A DNA stretch of 64,000 bases, taken from NCBI GenBank assembly GCA_017852395.1, contig JAFMLE010000008.1, positions 1 to 64,000 of the forward strand, written 5' to 3'. Position numbers and translations under genes: made by a program. This DNA is from Flavobacteriaceae bacterium (GTDB lineage Bacteria; Bacteroidota; Bacteroidia; Flavobacteriales; Flavobacteriaceae). Under the pieces are notes generated by a model. The model did no database searches and was not told the DNA's origin. It saw only the letters and a list, made by a program, of their open reading frames with translations. Below are positions 8,520 to 18,764 of the stretch, piece by piece. Numbering within the stretch: position 1 is the stretch's first letter; each line of letters starts with the position of its first letter.

Positions 8520-9506
8520 ATGAATAAAATAATAGTTCTCAGCTTAATTCTATTTTCTATTGCTCTAAACAGTCAAACTGCTTACGAATATTCTGGGGTG
8601 GTAAAAGATAAAAATACAGGCACAACCATTGAAGATGCAATTGTTTTTGTTCAACCTTCAAGAATTTTTAAAGCAGGCTATTATTCTGGTGTAAAGACCA
8701 AGAAAGATGGTGCTTTTAGTGTACGTTCAACCTACGGGCTTCCGTCTTTTTTAAAAGTTAGTAAAAACGGCTGTACGTCCAAAAAAATTAAAATTAAAGA
8801 GGGAGAAAAATATTTTGAGGTTCTAATAAAATGTGATTCCAGCACCATCGAGGAGATTATTACTGCCCGAAACTCCGATGATGATTTGGATGGGGTTATA
8901 AACTATGATGACGATTGCCCCAATGAGGCAGGAGACCCTAATAATAATGGTTGTCCATGGCCGGATACAGACAATGATGGTGTTTTTGATAAAGATGACA
9001 AATGCATTAATGAAGTAGGAGATCCGAATAATTCTGGATGTCCATCAGATAGGGACAATGATGGGGTAAATGATAATGAAGATAAATGTCCTAATGAAGC
9101 TGGAGACCCGAAGAATAACGGATGCCCGATTCTACCAAAAAAGCTACTTTCTCTTTTAGAAAGTGACCAACGAAATATTTTGTTTGAAGCGAATGTTTTT
9201 CAATTAAATCAATCTGGAGAAAATATAATTAGTGAAATTGCACAGGAGCTCAAGCAATTTCATAATGTTAGAATACGCGTCTCTGGACATGCCTCTAGTG
9301 ATGGAAGTCGAGGTTTTAATCAAATATTATCTGAAAAACGCGCTTTAGAAATTAAAAAATATCTAATGGACAAAGAAATTGATTCTAGTAGAATTGAAAT
9401 TAAAGCTTTTGGTGAAGATGCGCCCGAGCACAACAATAACACAAAAGAAGGCAGGGCCAAAAATAGAAGAGCTAATATTGCTATCATTGAGATGACCAAA
9501 AATTAA
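8520..9506 (+). CDS. OmpA-family protein with thrombospondin type 3 repeats
   Basis: Cell-envelope protein predicted to tie the outer membrane to peptidoglycan. A signal peptide (MNKIIVLSLILFSIALNSQ) is followed by a carboxypeptidase-regulatory-like beta domain (about 25-110). Next come three Ca-binding thrombospondin type 3-like repeats (DxDxDGV...CPNEAGDPxNNGCP pattern, about 118-195). The C-terminal OmpA domain (about 215-325) contains VSGHASSDG, the LSEKRALEIKKYL helix and the NRRANI stretch typical of the peptidoglycan-binding fold. It has no N-terminal beta barrel. The upstream region holds the tRNA terminator and an inverted repeat. It appears to be a single-gene transcript. Confidence 0.92.
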   Translation: MNKIIVLSLILFSIALNSQTAYEYSGVVKDKNTGTTIEDAIVFVQPSRIFKAGYYSGVKTKKDGAFSVRSTYGLPSFLKVSKNGCTSKKIKIKEGEKYFEVLIKCDSSTIEEIITARNSDDDLDGVINYDDDCPNEAGDPNNNGCPWPDTDNDGVFDKDDKCINEVGDPNNSGCPSDRDNDGVNDNEDKCPNEAGDPKNNGCPILPKKLLSLLESDQRNILFEANVFQLNQSGENIISEIAQELKQFHNVRIRVSGHASSDGSRGFNQILSEKRALEIKKYLMDKEIDSSRIEIKAFGEDAPEHNNNTKEGRAKNRRANIAIIEMTKN

Positions 9507-9624
9507 AACCAATCGATAAAGCTTAGATTCCACCGATTAATACTCTTCAATGCCATTGGTTTAGCCTTTTGGTCGTTCTGTTTGGGCCATAATTTCGGTG
9601 GCTTGTTTGGATAAAGAGACCAAA
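9506..9624 (+). other. Structured intergenic segment with three crossing inverted repeats
   Basis: Three perfect complementary pairs lie in 119 bases. Pair A is AAACCAAT 9506-9513 with ATTGGTTT 9555-9562. Pair B is CCACCGA 9530-9536 with TCGGTGG 9595-9601. Pair C is TTTGGTC 9568-9574 with GACCAAA 9618-9624. A and C give two side-by-side hairpins with loops of about 40 bases, and B would join those loops. There is no terminator T-run. A structured RNA or untranslated region is possible but so is chance. Confidence 0.3.
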
Positions 9625-9675
9625 CGGAGTGTAGTTTATTTCTTATTTTGCATCCATATTTAATAAAAACAAGAG

Positions 9676-11757
9676 ATGCTAAGGACGCTGTTGGCTATTG
9701 GATTTTGGGTTGGGATTGCTACATCTTATTTATTTGCTCAAAATCAGAAAAAAGCAAATAACCTCATCAATGAAACCAGCCCATACTTGCTTCAACATGC
9801 CTACAATCCGGTTGCTTGGAATCGTTGGGAGCCACGTTCATTGAAACAAAATGATCAGGACCGTTTGCTAATCATCAGTATTGGTTATTCAAGTTGTCAT
9901 TGGTGTCATGTCATGGAAGAGGAAACCTTTAGTGACGACGCGGTTGCTGCGCTGATGAATGAAAATTTTATCAATATCAAAGTTGATCGCGAAGAAAACC
10001 CCGATGTTGATCAACTCTACATGCGCGCTGTTCAGTTAATGACCGGAACGGGGGGCTGGCCACTCAACGTGGTAGCACTGCCAGATGGACGACCCATTTT
10101 TGCAGGCACTTATTTTGAAAAAGATCAATGGGTAGCAATTTTGGAACAGCTCATCACGGCTTATAAAAACGATAAGGATAAGCTTTATGATTTTGCCGCC
10201 CAATTGGCCGAAGGGATATCGGGTCTAAATCCTGTGATAAAATCGTCTGTTGAAGCGGACTTTGAGCCTCAAGTACTTGATGCCGCAATGCTTCAATGGA
10301 CCCAGCAATGGGACCAATCTTGGGGAGGGCTAACTGAAGATCGGCAGAAATTTATTCAACCTGGGCAACTTCAATATTTGATGCAGTACGCTTATTTATC
10401 CCATCAACAAACCGTAGATGACTACATCGAAAATAGTTTGGAGATCATCTTACAAAGCGGCATAGTCGATCAGCTCAATGGCGGTTTTTATCGGTATAGT
10501 ACAGACCCCTACTGGCAGGTTCCGCATTTTGAAAAAATGCTGTACGACCAGGGCCTTATGCTCTCTTTTCTAGCTGCCGCCCATCAACGGTATAAAAGCC
10601 CATTAGTCACGAAGCAGCTCAATGCTACTTTTGACTTTTTAGTCCAGTCCTTTCAAAATCCCGAAGGAGGATTTAGTGCGTCTTTTGATGCAGACACCCC
10701 TTTGGGAGAGGGTGGATATTACCTTTTTACTTCCGATGAAATTCAGCAGGTTGCTCAAGAAAATCTAAAAGCATTTTGCGAACTTTTTAAGGTGGATTTA
10801 AACACCCCATCGTTTGAAAATAAATTCCATTTACAATGGAATACCTCAGCCGCTATTTTTGGAACACCAGAAGGTATTGGCCGCTTTGAGGATTGGATTA
10901 GTGACTTAAAAAACATTCAACAAGCACGCTTGGCACCCAAGAGAGATGATAAAATTGTGCTTTCTTGGAATGCCATGGTGCTCAAAGGTTTTGTTAGAGC
11001 CTATCAAGCTACCTCAGATCAAAAATTCTTAGACGCTGCCGTCCAGCTATGCGATTTTATAAACCAAAATATGACCAAAGGTGATTTGTTGTTCCATACC
11101 TTTCAAAACGGGAAACCAGCAATTGACGGCTATCTAGAAGATTATGCGTTTTATGTAGAGGCACTTTTAGCCCTTTATGAAACCACCGCAAACACCGACT
11201 ACCTAACTCAAGCTACCGTACTTACTCAAAAGGCCATTGCCCTTTTTGAAGATCAAGAGCAATTGTTTTTTAATTTCAAATCGGAGGACGACCATTTTGT
11301 TGATTTAATTCTTGTCGAGGACGGTGTAATACCTTCTGCAAATGCTGTAATGGCGGAAAATCTATTTCGTTTAGGAACACTTTTGGATCGCGAGGAAGAT
11401 AAAAAACGGGTGGTGTCATTGTTGCAAAATATGCAGCCCAGCATCTTGGTACATCCCTCAAATTATTATCGGTGGGCCAATTTGTGGATGTATCAGGCCC
11501 ATCCCTTTTATGAAATTGTAATTGTTGGCCAGGAAGCTCAACAGAAAACGCTAGAATTTGGTCGCAATTTTCTGCCCAATGCACTCTTTCAATTTTCGGA
11601 AAGAGCAAGTGCATTGCCCTTACTTGAAGACCGATATTTTGAAGGAGAAACCTACATCTATGTTTGTCAAAATAAGGTTTGCAATCTCCCTGTTATGGAT
11701 GTAAAAAAAGCACTTGATCAGTTGCATAAAACCGAACAAGTGCTCTTTGGTAATTGA
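9676..11757 (+). CDS. Thioredoxin-fold DUF255 protein (YyaL / SPATA20 family), secreted
   Basis: The N-terminal part is a thioredoxin-like DUF255 domain with the SSCHWCHVMEEETF signature (Cys74 and Cys77). It is followed by an alpha/alpha-barrel like that of N-acylglucosamine 2-epimerases and six-hairpin glycosidases (about 200-560), with motifs such as HFEKMLYDQGL and LSWNAMVLKGF. The length of 693 residues is typical. The start MLRTLLAIGFWVGIATSYLFAQ looks like a signal peptide, which would place this copy in the periplasm, whereas many homologues are cytoplasmic. The reaction catalysed by the family is not established. It is convergent with aconitase, nine bases apart. Confidence 0.9.
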   Translation: MLRTLLAIGFWVGIATSYLFAQNQKKANNLINETSPYLLQHAYNPVAWNRWEPRSLKQNDQDRLLIISIGYSSCHWCHVMEEETFSDDAVAALMNENFINIKVDREENPDVDQLYMRAVQLMTGTGGWPLNVVALPDGRPIFAGTYFEKDQWVAILEQLITAYKNDKDKLYDFAAQLAEGISGLNPVIKSSVEADFEPQVLDAAMLQWTQQWDQSWGGLTEDRQKFIQPGQLQYLMQYAYLSHQQTVDDYIENSLEIILQSGIVDQLNGGFYRYSTDPYWQVPHFEKMLYDQGLMLSFLAAAHQRYKSPLVTKQLNATFDFLVQSFQNPEGGFSASFDADTPLGEGGYYLFTSDEIQQVAQENLKAFCELFKVDLNTPSFENKFHLQWNTSAAIFGTPEGIGRFEDWISDLKNIQQARLAPKRDDKIVLSWNAMVLKGFVRAYQATSDQKFLDAAVQLCDFINQNMTKGDLLFHTFQNGKPAIDGYLEDYAFYVEALLALYETTANTDYLTQATVLTQKAIALFEDQEQLFFNFKSEDDHFVDLILVEDGVIPSANAVMAENLFRLGTLLDREEDKKRVVSLLQNMQPSILVHPSNYYRWANLWMYQAHPFYEIVIVGQEAQQKTLEFGRNFLPNALFQFSERASALPLLEDRYFEGETYIYVCQNKVCNLPVMDVKKALDQLHKTEQVLFGN

Positions 11758-11766
11758 TTTACGCCT

Positions 11767-14034
11767 TTAGGCTGCGTTGATCTCCTTGATAAGATTGAGC
11801 GCAGACCCTGCTCTAAACCATTCGATTTGAGAAGTGTTATAGGTATGATTGGCTTTGATCGTGTCTTTAGAACCATCGCTATGTACCAACTCTATAGTCA
11901 AAGGTTTACCAGGAGCAAAATCTTTGAGATCGACAAAGTTAAAGGTGTCGTCTTCTAAGATTTTGTCATAATCATCAGGATTGTCAAAAGTAATTCCTAG
12001 CATTCCTTGTTTTTTGAGGTTGGTTTCGTGAATACGGGCAAAAGATTTTACCAGCACTACACGTACACCCAGGTGTCGAGGCTCCATCGCAGCATGTTCT
12101 CTTGAAGAACCTTCACCATAGTTTTGGTCACCCACAACAACGGTAGGGATATTTGCTGCTTTATAGGCACGTTGAACGTCGGGGACGCCGCCGTATTCGC
12201 CGCTAAGTTGATTTTTTACAAAATTGGTTTTTTCGTTAAAAGCATTCACGGCACCGATCAGACAGTTGTTGGAAATGTTGTCCAAGTGGCCTCTATATCG
12301 CAACCAAGGACCGGCCATTGAGATGTGGTCTGTCGTACATTTGCCTTGTGCTTTTATCAGCAATTTGGCCCCTTCGATGTTTTTTCCATCCCATGGCGCG
12401 AAAGGCGTAAGCAATTGTAGTCGCTCAGAGTTTTCTTTGACAATGACTTCTACGCCAGAACCATCTTCTTGTGGTGCAATGTATCCGTTGTCTTCTACAT
12501 CAAATCCCTTAGGGGGGAGTTCTAATCCTTTTGGTGGGTCAAGACGCACTTCGTTACCTTCTTGGTTGATGAGGGTATCTCGAGTGGGGTCAAAATCCAA
12601 ACGTCCCGAAATTGCAATTGCTGCGACCATTTCTGGAGAAGCAACAAAGGCATGTGTATTGGGATTACCGTCAGCACGTTTAGAAAAATTTCTATTGAAC
12701 GAGTGTACAATTGTATTGCGCTCTTGTTTGTCGGCTCCTGCGCGTGCCCATTGGCCAATACAAGGCCCACAGGCATTGGTAAAAATTTTAGCATTTAGTG
12801 CTTCAAAAATCGAAAGAAGACCGTCTCGTTCTGCAGTATAGCGTACTTGTTCAGACCCAGGGTTGATTCCAAATTCTGCTTTGGTGACCAATTTTTTTTC
12901 AACGGCTTGTTGTGCGATAGAGGCGGCACGTGATAAGTCTTCATAAGAAGAGTTGGTGCACGACCCAATCAACCCCCATTCTACTTCTAGAGGCCAATTG
13001 TTTTCTTTTGCTTTTTGGGTCATCTCAGATACGGGTGTGGCCAAGTCTGGTGTGAAAGGGCCATTGAGGTGCGGACTGAGCGTATCGAGATCGATTTCGA
13101 TGAGTTCGTCAAAATAAAGTTCGGGATTGGCATAGACTTCGGCATCTGCAGTAAGATGTTCTCTTACGGCATTGGCTGCATCGGCGACATCGTCGCGATC
13201 GGTTGCTCTAAGATAGCGTTCCATGGAAGCGTCATAACCAAAGGTAGAAGTGGTTGCTCCAACTTCTGCGCCCATGTTACAGATGGTTCCTTTTCCGGTA
13301 CAAGACATAGATTCCGCTCCGGGGCCAAAATACTCGATGATGGCTCCTGTGCCCCCTTTGACGGTGAGGATTCCTGCTACTTTAAGAATTACGTCTTTTG
13401 GTGCGGTCCACCCGTTGAGTTTTCCGGTTAATTTTACACCGATAAGTTTTGGAAATTTAAGCTCCCAGGGCATATCGGCCATGACATCAACGGCATCTGC
13501 TCCACCTACGCCAATGGCTAACATGCCAAGACCTCCTGCGTTGACGGTATGCGAATCGGTTCCGATCATCATACCACCAGGGAATGCATAATTTTCCAAT
13601 ACGACTTGGTGAATGATACCGGCACCGGGTTTCCAAAAACCAATTCCATATTTTTTTGATACGGACTCTAAAAAATTAAAAACTTCGGCACTGGTATTAT
13701 TGGCCGAACGCAAATCGGCTGCCGCTCCTTCTTTGGCTTGGATCAAGTGATCGCAGTGAACCGTAGTTGGTACAGCAACTTTAGATTTTCCGGCTTGCAT
13801 AAATTGCAAAAGTGCCATTTGGGCAGTTGCATCTTGACAGGCGATACGGTCGGGAGCAAAATCTACATAATCAACACCGCGTTTAAATGCGGTGCTTGGC
13901 ATGGCATCCCAAAGATGGCTGTAGAGAATTTTTTCACTAGCAGTAAGCGGACGATTTAATAGTTTTCGAGTTTGCGCAACCTGCGCGGCAAGTTTGGCAT
14001 AATGCGCTTTTATCATTTCAATGTCAAAGGCCAT
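11767..14034 (-). CDS. acnA: Aconitate hydratase (mitochondrial-type aconitase)
   Basis: Interconverts citrate and isocitrate in the TCA cycle. It carries the three cysteines of the 4Fe-4S cluster: one in [11 protein letters not shown] and two in ACGPCIGQW. It also has the substrate-site stretch [20 protein letters not shown] and the mobile C-terminal domain motif [18 protein letters not shown]. The N-terminus ([15 protein letters not shown]) and the 755-residue length match the mitochondrial aconitase type common in Bacteroidota rather than the roughly 890-residue AcnA of enterics or AcnB. The symbol acnA is therefore used loosely. It appears to be transcribed alone. Confidence 0.95.
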   Translation of the reverse strand: MAFDIEMIKAHYAKLAAQVAQTRKLLNRPLTASEKILYSHLWDAMPSTAFKRGVDYVDFAPDRIACQDATAQMALLQFMQAGKSKVAVPTTVHCDHLIQAKEGAAADLRSANNTSAEVFNFLESVSKKYGIGFWKPGAGIIHQVVLENYAFPGGMMIGTDSHTVNAGGLGMLAIGVGGADAVDVMADMPWELKFPKLIGVKLTGKLNGWTAPKDVILKVAGILTVKGGTGAIIEYFGPGAESMSCTGKGTICNMGAEVGATTSTFGYDASMERYLRATDRDDVADAANAVREHLTADAEVYANPELYFDELIEIDLDTLSPHLNGPFTPDLATPVSEMTQKAKENNWPLEVEWGLIGSCTNSSYEDLSRAASIAQQAVEKKLVTKAEFGINPGSEQVRYTAERDGLLSIFEALNAKIFTNACGPCIGQWARAGADKQERNTIVHSFNRNFSKRADGNPNTHAFVASPEMVAAIAISGRLDFDPTRDTLINQEGNEVRLDPPKGLELPPKGFDVEDNGYIAPQEDGSGVEVIVKENSERLQLLTPFAPWDGKNIEGAKLLIKAQGKCTTDHISMAGPWLRYRGHLDNISNNCLIGAVNAFNEKTNFVKNQLSGEYGGVPDVQRAYKAANIPTVVVGDQNYGEGSSREHAAMEPRHLGVRVVLVKSFARIHETNLKKQGMLGITFDNPDDYDKILEDDTFNFVDLKDFAPGKPLTIELVHSDGSKDTIKANHTYNTSQIEWFRAGSALNLIKEINAA

Positions 14035-14162
14035 TGTTTGTGTTTTTGGTTTCGCGCTAAAATAATACTTTACAGCGATTTCTAGAACCGTTTTGACGAA
14101 GAAATGGCATTCTGTGAATCGAGATTATGGGATTCTCTTTTTTTTATATAAAAATCAAATTT

Positions 14163-15536
14163 TTACAAACGTGAAAGGATATTTTTTAACCATTCGAAAG
14201 ATTTTGGGTAGGGCGCATAGCGAACAAAGGGATCGGTCCATAGCCCTCTTTTGACAATGGGTTTAAAATGAGTAAAAGTATCAAAGCTATACCGTCCATG
14301 ATAGCTGCCCATACCGCTGTGCCCAACCCCACCGAAGGGCATATTGTCATTGACAAATTGGACAATCGAATCGTTGATTACCATACCGCCGTTGGAAAAA
14401 TTTTGGCTGAGTTGTTGTACCCATTTTCGATTATTAGAAAAAACATAAAACCCTAGGGGCTTTTCAAATTGTCGCAAAATTTTGGTCACATCTGCTTCCG
14501 TTTGATAGGGGATGATGGGAAAAATAGGTCCAAAAATTTCATCTACCATAGCGGGTCCATTTCCAGTTTGGTCGAGTATGAGGGTCGGTGCAATAAAAAG
14601 GTCTTTGGCATCTGACTGTCCACCATAAAGTAGGTTAGCATCTTTGAGGTATGCTGTTAATCGGTTAAAATGTTTTTCATTAATGATCCTTCCATAACTC
14701 GATGAGTTTTGCGGTTGGTCACCAAATGCTTTTTGGATTTCTTCAATCATCAACTGGGTCAATGGTGCTACCACATCCTCCTTTACAAGGGCATAATCGG
14801 GGGCAATACACGTTTGACCACAATTGAGAAACTTGCCCCATACCATCCGTTTAGCAGTAATTTTGAGTGGGGTGGTGCCATCAACGATACACGGACTTTT
14901 GCCTCCCAACTCTAAAGTAGTGGGGGTGAGGTGTTCGGCTGCAGCTCTTGCAATGTGTTTTCCAATTGCGGTGCTTCCCGTGTAGATGATATAATCCCAG
15001 CGCTGTGCCAGGAGTTCTTGAGCGGTTTGTGCATCACCAAGCACTGTTGTGACATGTTCGGGTATAAAGGCTGCTTTGATGATTTTTTCCAAAACAGTTG
15101 CCGTATGGGGAGCTTGTTCGGAGGGTTTGAGCACTACCGTGTTGCCTGCGGCTACAGCGCCAACTACCGTATTTAAAGAAAGTTGAAAGGGATAATTCCA
15201 AGGGCTGATGTGTAGGGTGCAGCCATAAGGTTCTGGTACAAGATAGTCTTTGGAGGGGAAATTTAAAATCGAGCTGGGCATTCTTTTGGGGGCGGACCAT
15301 CGCTTTAGATTACGGAGCATATTTTTGGTCTCTTTGACGACAACAAAATACTCCGAAAGATAGGTTTCGTATGCGGGTTTTTTTAGGTCTTTGTAGAGCG
15401 CATCATAGACTTCTTTTTCATGATTTTTTAAAACCGACAAAAACTGTCGTAGCGTTTTTTTTCTAAAGGCAACCTCTTTGGTTTGGTGGGTGTCAAAAAA
15501 GGCCCGTTGCGCCTGAACAATTTGTTTGGCTTCCAT
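14163..15536 (-). CDS. Aldehyde dehydrogenase (class 3 / fatty aldehyde type)
   Basis: NAD(P)-dependent oxidation of an aldehyde to a carboxylate. The catalytic Cys243 lies in FLNCGQTCIAPDY and the general base Glu209 in TLELGGKSPC. The coenzyme-site stretch GNTVVLKPSE and the GSTAIGKHI loop are also present. The lack of the long N-terminal region and the total of about 457 residues fit the class 3 and fatty-aldehyde branch. I start it at MEAKQIVQAQ (15536). A further ATG nine codons upstream (MLYFSQKKQ) is possible but adds nothing conserved. It is divergent from a TonB-dependent receptor. The substrate cannot be read from sequence. Confidence 0.93.
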   Translation of the reverse strand: MEAKQIVQAQRAFFDTHQTKEVAFRKKTLRQFLSVLKNHEKEVYDALYKDLKKPAYETYLSEYFVVVKETKNMLRNLKRWSAPKRMPSSILNFPSKDYLVPEPYGCTLHISPWNYPFQLSLNTVVGAVAAGNTVVLKPSEQAPHTATVLEKIIKAAFIPEHVTTVLGDAQTAQELLAQRWDYIIYTGSTAIGKHIARAAAEHLTPTTLELGGKSPCIVDGTTPLKITAKRMVWGKFLNCGQTCIAPDYALVKEDVVAPLTQLMIEEIQKAFGDQPQNSSSYGRIINEKHFNRLTAYLKDANLLYGGQSDAKDLFIAPTLILDQTGNGPAMVDEIFGPIFPIIPYQTEADVTKILRQFEKPLGFYVFSNNRKWVQQLSQNFSNGGMVINDSIVQFVNDNMPFGGVGHSGMGSYHGRYSFDTFTHFKPIVKRGLWTDPFVRYAPYPKSFEWLKNILSRL

Positions 15537-15657
15537 TTGCTTTTTTTGTGAAAAATACAACAATTATTTTTTGATATAGAAACCCCAATCGATTGTTTAA
15601 TTGTCAGTCAAGATGCTTAATATTTGTTTAGAAACTGCTATTTTCGAATCATAATCT

Positions 15658-17694
15658 ATGAAAAAGAACGCCTGTTTACTCCTTATTTGGATATTGGGAT
15701 TGAGCGCAATTGCTCAAGAAGACTCGATTCCTGTGATAACATTAGATGCGGTAGAGCTCAAATTGTTTCGCTCTGCAGTTTCCCAAGAAAAAACCCCCTT
15801 TGCAATCAGTCAATTTTCATTTTCAAATATTGATCCACCCCGTCCAGAGGGTAGTTTAGATGCTTTTTTGGCGGCAACCCCGGGGCTTTTTATACAAAAC
15901 AGCTCTAATTATGCGCAAGATTCTAGAATTTCGATTCGTGGATTTGGAAGCCGCGCAGCTTTTGGAATTCGGGGCATCAAACTTATTGTAGATGGGCTTC
16001 CTGAAACCACCCCCGATGGGCAAGGTCAGGTGGATAATCTTACTTTGGGCTTGATTCGCAATATCGAAGTATTGCGCGGTGCTCAATCGGCACTATATGG
16101 CAATGCCTCAGGTGGTGTTATACTCATCAACACCCTTGATTTTGATCCAAATGCTTCAACAACTGCAGGATTGAGAATGGGAAGTTATGGCCTGCAACAG
16201 CAGCAAATTGCCACCCAATTTGCTACGCCCAATCAACAGTGGATGATTCATGCAGGAAGGTTTAAAACAGACGGCTATCGGTCGTTTAGTCAAATGCTGA
16301 GTCATCAACTTCAGCTCAAAGGAAAGTTTGACCGTCCCAATGATGCGCAGTGGAATTGGCAATTGAATTATACGGACAGTCCTTATGCTCGAGACGCAGG
16401 AGGACTTACACTGGAGGAGGTCAAAAACAACCGCAAACAAGCACGTGATCGCAATGTTCAATTTCAAACCGAAGAAGCCGTCCAGCAACTAAAAACGGGA
16501 TTGGCCTACAGGAAAAAAGAAGGGGATCGACTTTTTAATAGCTATGCGTTTTTCAATCACCGGATTTTTGATGCTTTTTTGCCCCTCAACGATGGCGGGG
16601 CAGTGGCTTTACAGCGCAGCTATTTTGGTCAAGGTGCAAGTTGGCAAATACCATTTTTGCCTCAACGGGGCCAAGGAACCCTCCGACTGGGGTTTGATTG
16701 GGCGGTACAAAACGATGCTCGAAAGCGCTATGACAACAACTTTGGTAAGCGTGATGCAGCGACTCTCGATCAGATTGAGATCTTCCAAAACCTGGGCATG
16801 TTTGCGCTGGGCCAGTGGATGGTCGGAGCTTCAAATTGGATGGCGGGCTTGCGCTACGACACCAATATTTTGAAGGTGAATGATCGTTTTTTAGTCAATG
16901 GTAATGCATCTGATCGGATTTTGCTCAATGCCCTAAACCCGAGTTTGGGTTGGCATTATGACTACAAAAAGGGAGGTTCGTTGTTTGCCAATTTTAGTAC
17001 AGCTTTTGAGACCCCAGCTTTGAGCGAATTGTCAGCGGACCCTCTTGGCACAGGCGGGTTTAATAATGACCTAAAGCCCCAAAAAAGCACAACCTACGAA
17101 ATGGGATGGCGAATCAAAAAAGCAGATGTCGAAACGGAATTGGTAGTGTTTTGGATCAAAACAAAAGACGAATTAACCCCCTATGAATTGGCAGCCTTCA
17201 ATGGAAGAACTTTTTATCAAAATGCGGGAAGTACAGACCGAAAGGGCGTAGAATTTTTTCATAAACGAAAATTGTCAACATATTTAACTGCACGTATTTC
17301 GTACACCTTCGCGGATTTAAAATTTGATGCATTTTTGACCGAAAACAATGACTTTTCAGGCAATGTGCTGCCGGGGATTCCAAAGCATACAAGTTATGGA
17401 CAGCTCAATTATACTGGTCCAGCGTGGCAGGGTCAATTGGCACTTCAATATCGGGGAGATTTTTTTGCTGACAATAGCAATGCCGTTGCGGTGGATAATG
17501 TGTTGTTGATCGACCTGAGTTTGCAAAGAACGATTACGCTTCAAAAAACACGTCTAACCCCATATTTTGGAATTCAAAATTTGATGAACCAAGACTATTT
17601 TGACAACATCAGAATCAATGCCTTTGGTGGACGGTTTTATGAGCCAGCGGCAGGACGTCAACTATATCTAGGGATAAAATTTGCAGTTAAATAA
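15658..17694 (+). CDS. TonB-dependent outer-membrane receptor (siderophore-type)
   Basis: Outer-membrane gated channel driven by TonB. It has a signal peptide (MKKNACLLLIWILGLSAIAQ) and a plug domain at about 50-165 with ISIRGFGSRAAFGIRGIK and LRGAQSALYGNASGGVI. The 22-strand barrel ends in LYLGIKFAVK with aromatic and hydrophobic alternation. Unlike the other two receptors in this window it has no CarboxypepD-like N-terminal domain. The 678-residue length and direct plug fit siderophore, vitamin or metal receptors rather than SusC. The next gene, on the opposite strand, is a PepSY membrane protein of a kind often found beside siderophore receptors, so iron uptake is a reasonable inference. 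TATTTTCG at 15639-15646 is one mismatch from the promoter consensus. Confidence 0.93.
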   Translation: MKKNACLLLIWILGLSAIAQEDSIPVITLDAVELKLFRSAVSQEKTPFAISQFSFSNIDPPRPEGSLDAFLAATPGLFIQNSSNYAQDSRISIRGFGSRAAFGIRGIKLIVDGLPETTPDGQGQVDNLTLGLIRNIEVLRGAQSALYGNASGGVILINTLDFDPNASTTAGLRMGSYGLQQQQIATQFATPNQQWMIHAGRFKTDGYRSFSQMLSHQLQLKGKFDRPNDAQWNWQLNYTDSPYARDAGGLTLEEVKNNRKQARDRNVQFQTEEAVQQLKTGLAYRKKEGDRLFNSYAFFNHRIFDAFLPLNDGGAVALQRSYFGQGASWQIPFLPQRGQGTLRLGFDWAVQNDARKRYDNNFGKRDAATLDQIEIFQNLGMFALGQWMVGASNWMAGLRYDTNILKVNDRFLVNGNASDRILLNALNPSLGWHYDYKKGGSLFANFSTAFETPALSELSADPLGTGGFNNDLKPQKSTTYEMGWRIKKADVETELVVFWIKTKDELTPYELAAFNGRTFYQNAGSTDRKGVEFFHKRKLSTYLTARISYTFADLKFDAFLTENNDFSGNVLPGIPKHTSYGQLNYTGPAWQGQLALQYRGDFFADNSNAVAVDNVLLIDLSLQRTITLQKTRLTPYFGIQNLMNQDYFDNIRINAFGGRFYEPAAGRQLYLGIKFAVK

Positions 17695-17696
17695 AT

Positions 17697-18269
17697 CTAT
17701 TTCTTGTTTTTTTGCCTTCTAATTTTTTTGGGATTGATCCACATCCAAAACCCACTAACACTTAAAGTAAGCAGTCCCAAACCAAGCAAACTAGTATAGG
17801 ATAGTTTGAAAAAACTTTGATCCTCATTGATCCAATAATCCAGAATGGAGCCGTCATGAATTTTTTCGATAAAATCCGAATTTCGTGTAGCAACGGAGAG
17901 AATCAAACCGCTAGCACAGTCAACTTGGATTTCTGAAAAATGGTTTTTAAAAACAAATTTTACGGTTCCTTTTTCGGGTCGAATATCAATACGGCTGACG
18001 GCTGTGTTTTTTTGCAACGAATCAGAAACATAGGTTTGGGCAATTGTCGTTAGGTCAGCGATGCTTAACCATCGGTTGGGTTGGTTTGGGGCAATTCCGT
18101 TATTTGTTTTGGGTAAGAGTGTTGTCTGTTTTTTCCAACCTAATAAGATTCCGGTAGTGGCCGTAAGCAGAAAAAAACTGAGCAATACAATAGAGACGGA
18201 CTTGTGAATATTGCGCCACCAGCGAGTTTTTTTGGCCAGGATTTGGGTAGAAGTGTCTTTTGTTTTCAA
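17697..18269 (-). CDS. PepSY-associated membrane protein
   Basis: Small inner-membrane protein of 190 residues. A transmembrane helix near residues 22-45 (VSIVLLSFFLLTATTGILLG) is followed by a soluble PepSY-like region (about 70-130), then a second helix (about 155-178) and a very basic C-terminus (NPKKIRRQKNKK). The arginine/tryptophan-rich start (KKTRWWRNIHKSVS) is typical of PepSY-TM proteins. Such proteins accompany iron-siderophore receptors in many Bacteroidota, and a role in periplasmic iron reduction has been suggested for some. It ends three bases from the convergent receptor gene. The exact function is unknown. Confidence 0.85.
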   Translation of the reverse strand: MKTKDTSTQILAKKTRWWRNIHKSVSIVLLSFFLLTATTGILLGWKKQTTLLPKTNNGIAPNQPNRWLSIADLTTIAQTYVSDSLQKNTAVSRIDIRPEKGTVKFVFKNHFSEIQVDCASGLILSVATRNSDFIEKIHDGSILDYWINEDQSFFKLSYTSLLGLGLLTLSVSGFWMWINPKKIRRQKNKK

Positions 18270-18401
18270 AAGGTTTTAATTCGGCTTCAGAGTTTTGGTA
18301 AAGATAAAATTTAATGAGAACTAATACGAAATAGTTTTAATAGCAAAATATTAAGTGGGTTTCTAAAAACAATTGTATTTTTAAAAAAAGATACAGATTT
18401 T

Positions 18402-18713
18402 ATGATCAAAAAAGTGCTTTCAATTTTATTGATGGGGTTGATTTTCAGCCCACAGCTGATTCAGCTTCAGCATGCCTTTTCAGATCATAAACATCCTACA
18501 TGTCAGATAGCAAAACACCATTTGCACGAAGACAACTTGGACTGTGACTTTGGCGATTATTTTCATACCTCCCACTATGTTATCAGCCCTTTTTATGCGC
18601 AAGAAGTTTTTGTAGTTCCGGCACATAAAACCCCTCAAATCTACAAATCGCCCATAGTGGAAACGACGGTTTTGCAACATAAACTATTGCGAGGCCCTCC
18701 TATATTTTCATAG
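18402..18713 (+). CDS. Small secreted His/Cys-rich protein, probable metal binder
   Basis: Protein of 103 residues with an N-terminal signal sequence (MIKKVLSILLMGLIFSPQLI). It then has a dense set of His and Cys residues (HAFSDHKHPTCQIAKHHLHE followed by DNLDCDFGDYFHTSH). I do not recognise a named family. The residue pattern suggests zinc or copper binding in the periplasm. It is first in a run of same-strand genes with a lipoprotein and a ZnuD-like TonB receptor, which supports a metal-uptake role. It is divergent from the PepSY gene. I could not identify a convincing metal-regulator box upstream. Confidence 0.8.
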   Translation: MIKKVLSILLMGLIFSPQLIQLQHAFSDHKHPTCQIAKHHLHEDNLDCDFGDYFHTSHYVISPFYAQEVFVVPAHKTPQIYKSPIVETTVLQHKLLRGPPIFS

Positions 18714-18764
18714 TTTTTTTGTCCCAAACAGGACCTACATTTTTTTAATTTTTTTAAACATACT

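Noticed and set aside
9507-9675. Short minus-strand frames resembling protein (for example LSKQATEIMAQTERPKG)
   Set aside because: Too short, no start signal or continuation, and the region is better described by its inverted repeats.
12224-12841. 205-codon open frame on the plus strand
   Set aside because: Antisense shadow of aconitase; no recognisable domain and the aconitase frame is complete.
18319-18336. Imperfect dyad AACTA-N8-TAGTT between the PepSY and His-rich genes, considered as a Fur or Zur box
   Set aside because: Only five matching bases per arm in an AT-rich region; no match to a known box.
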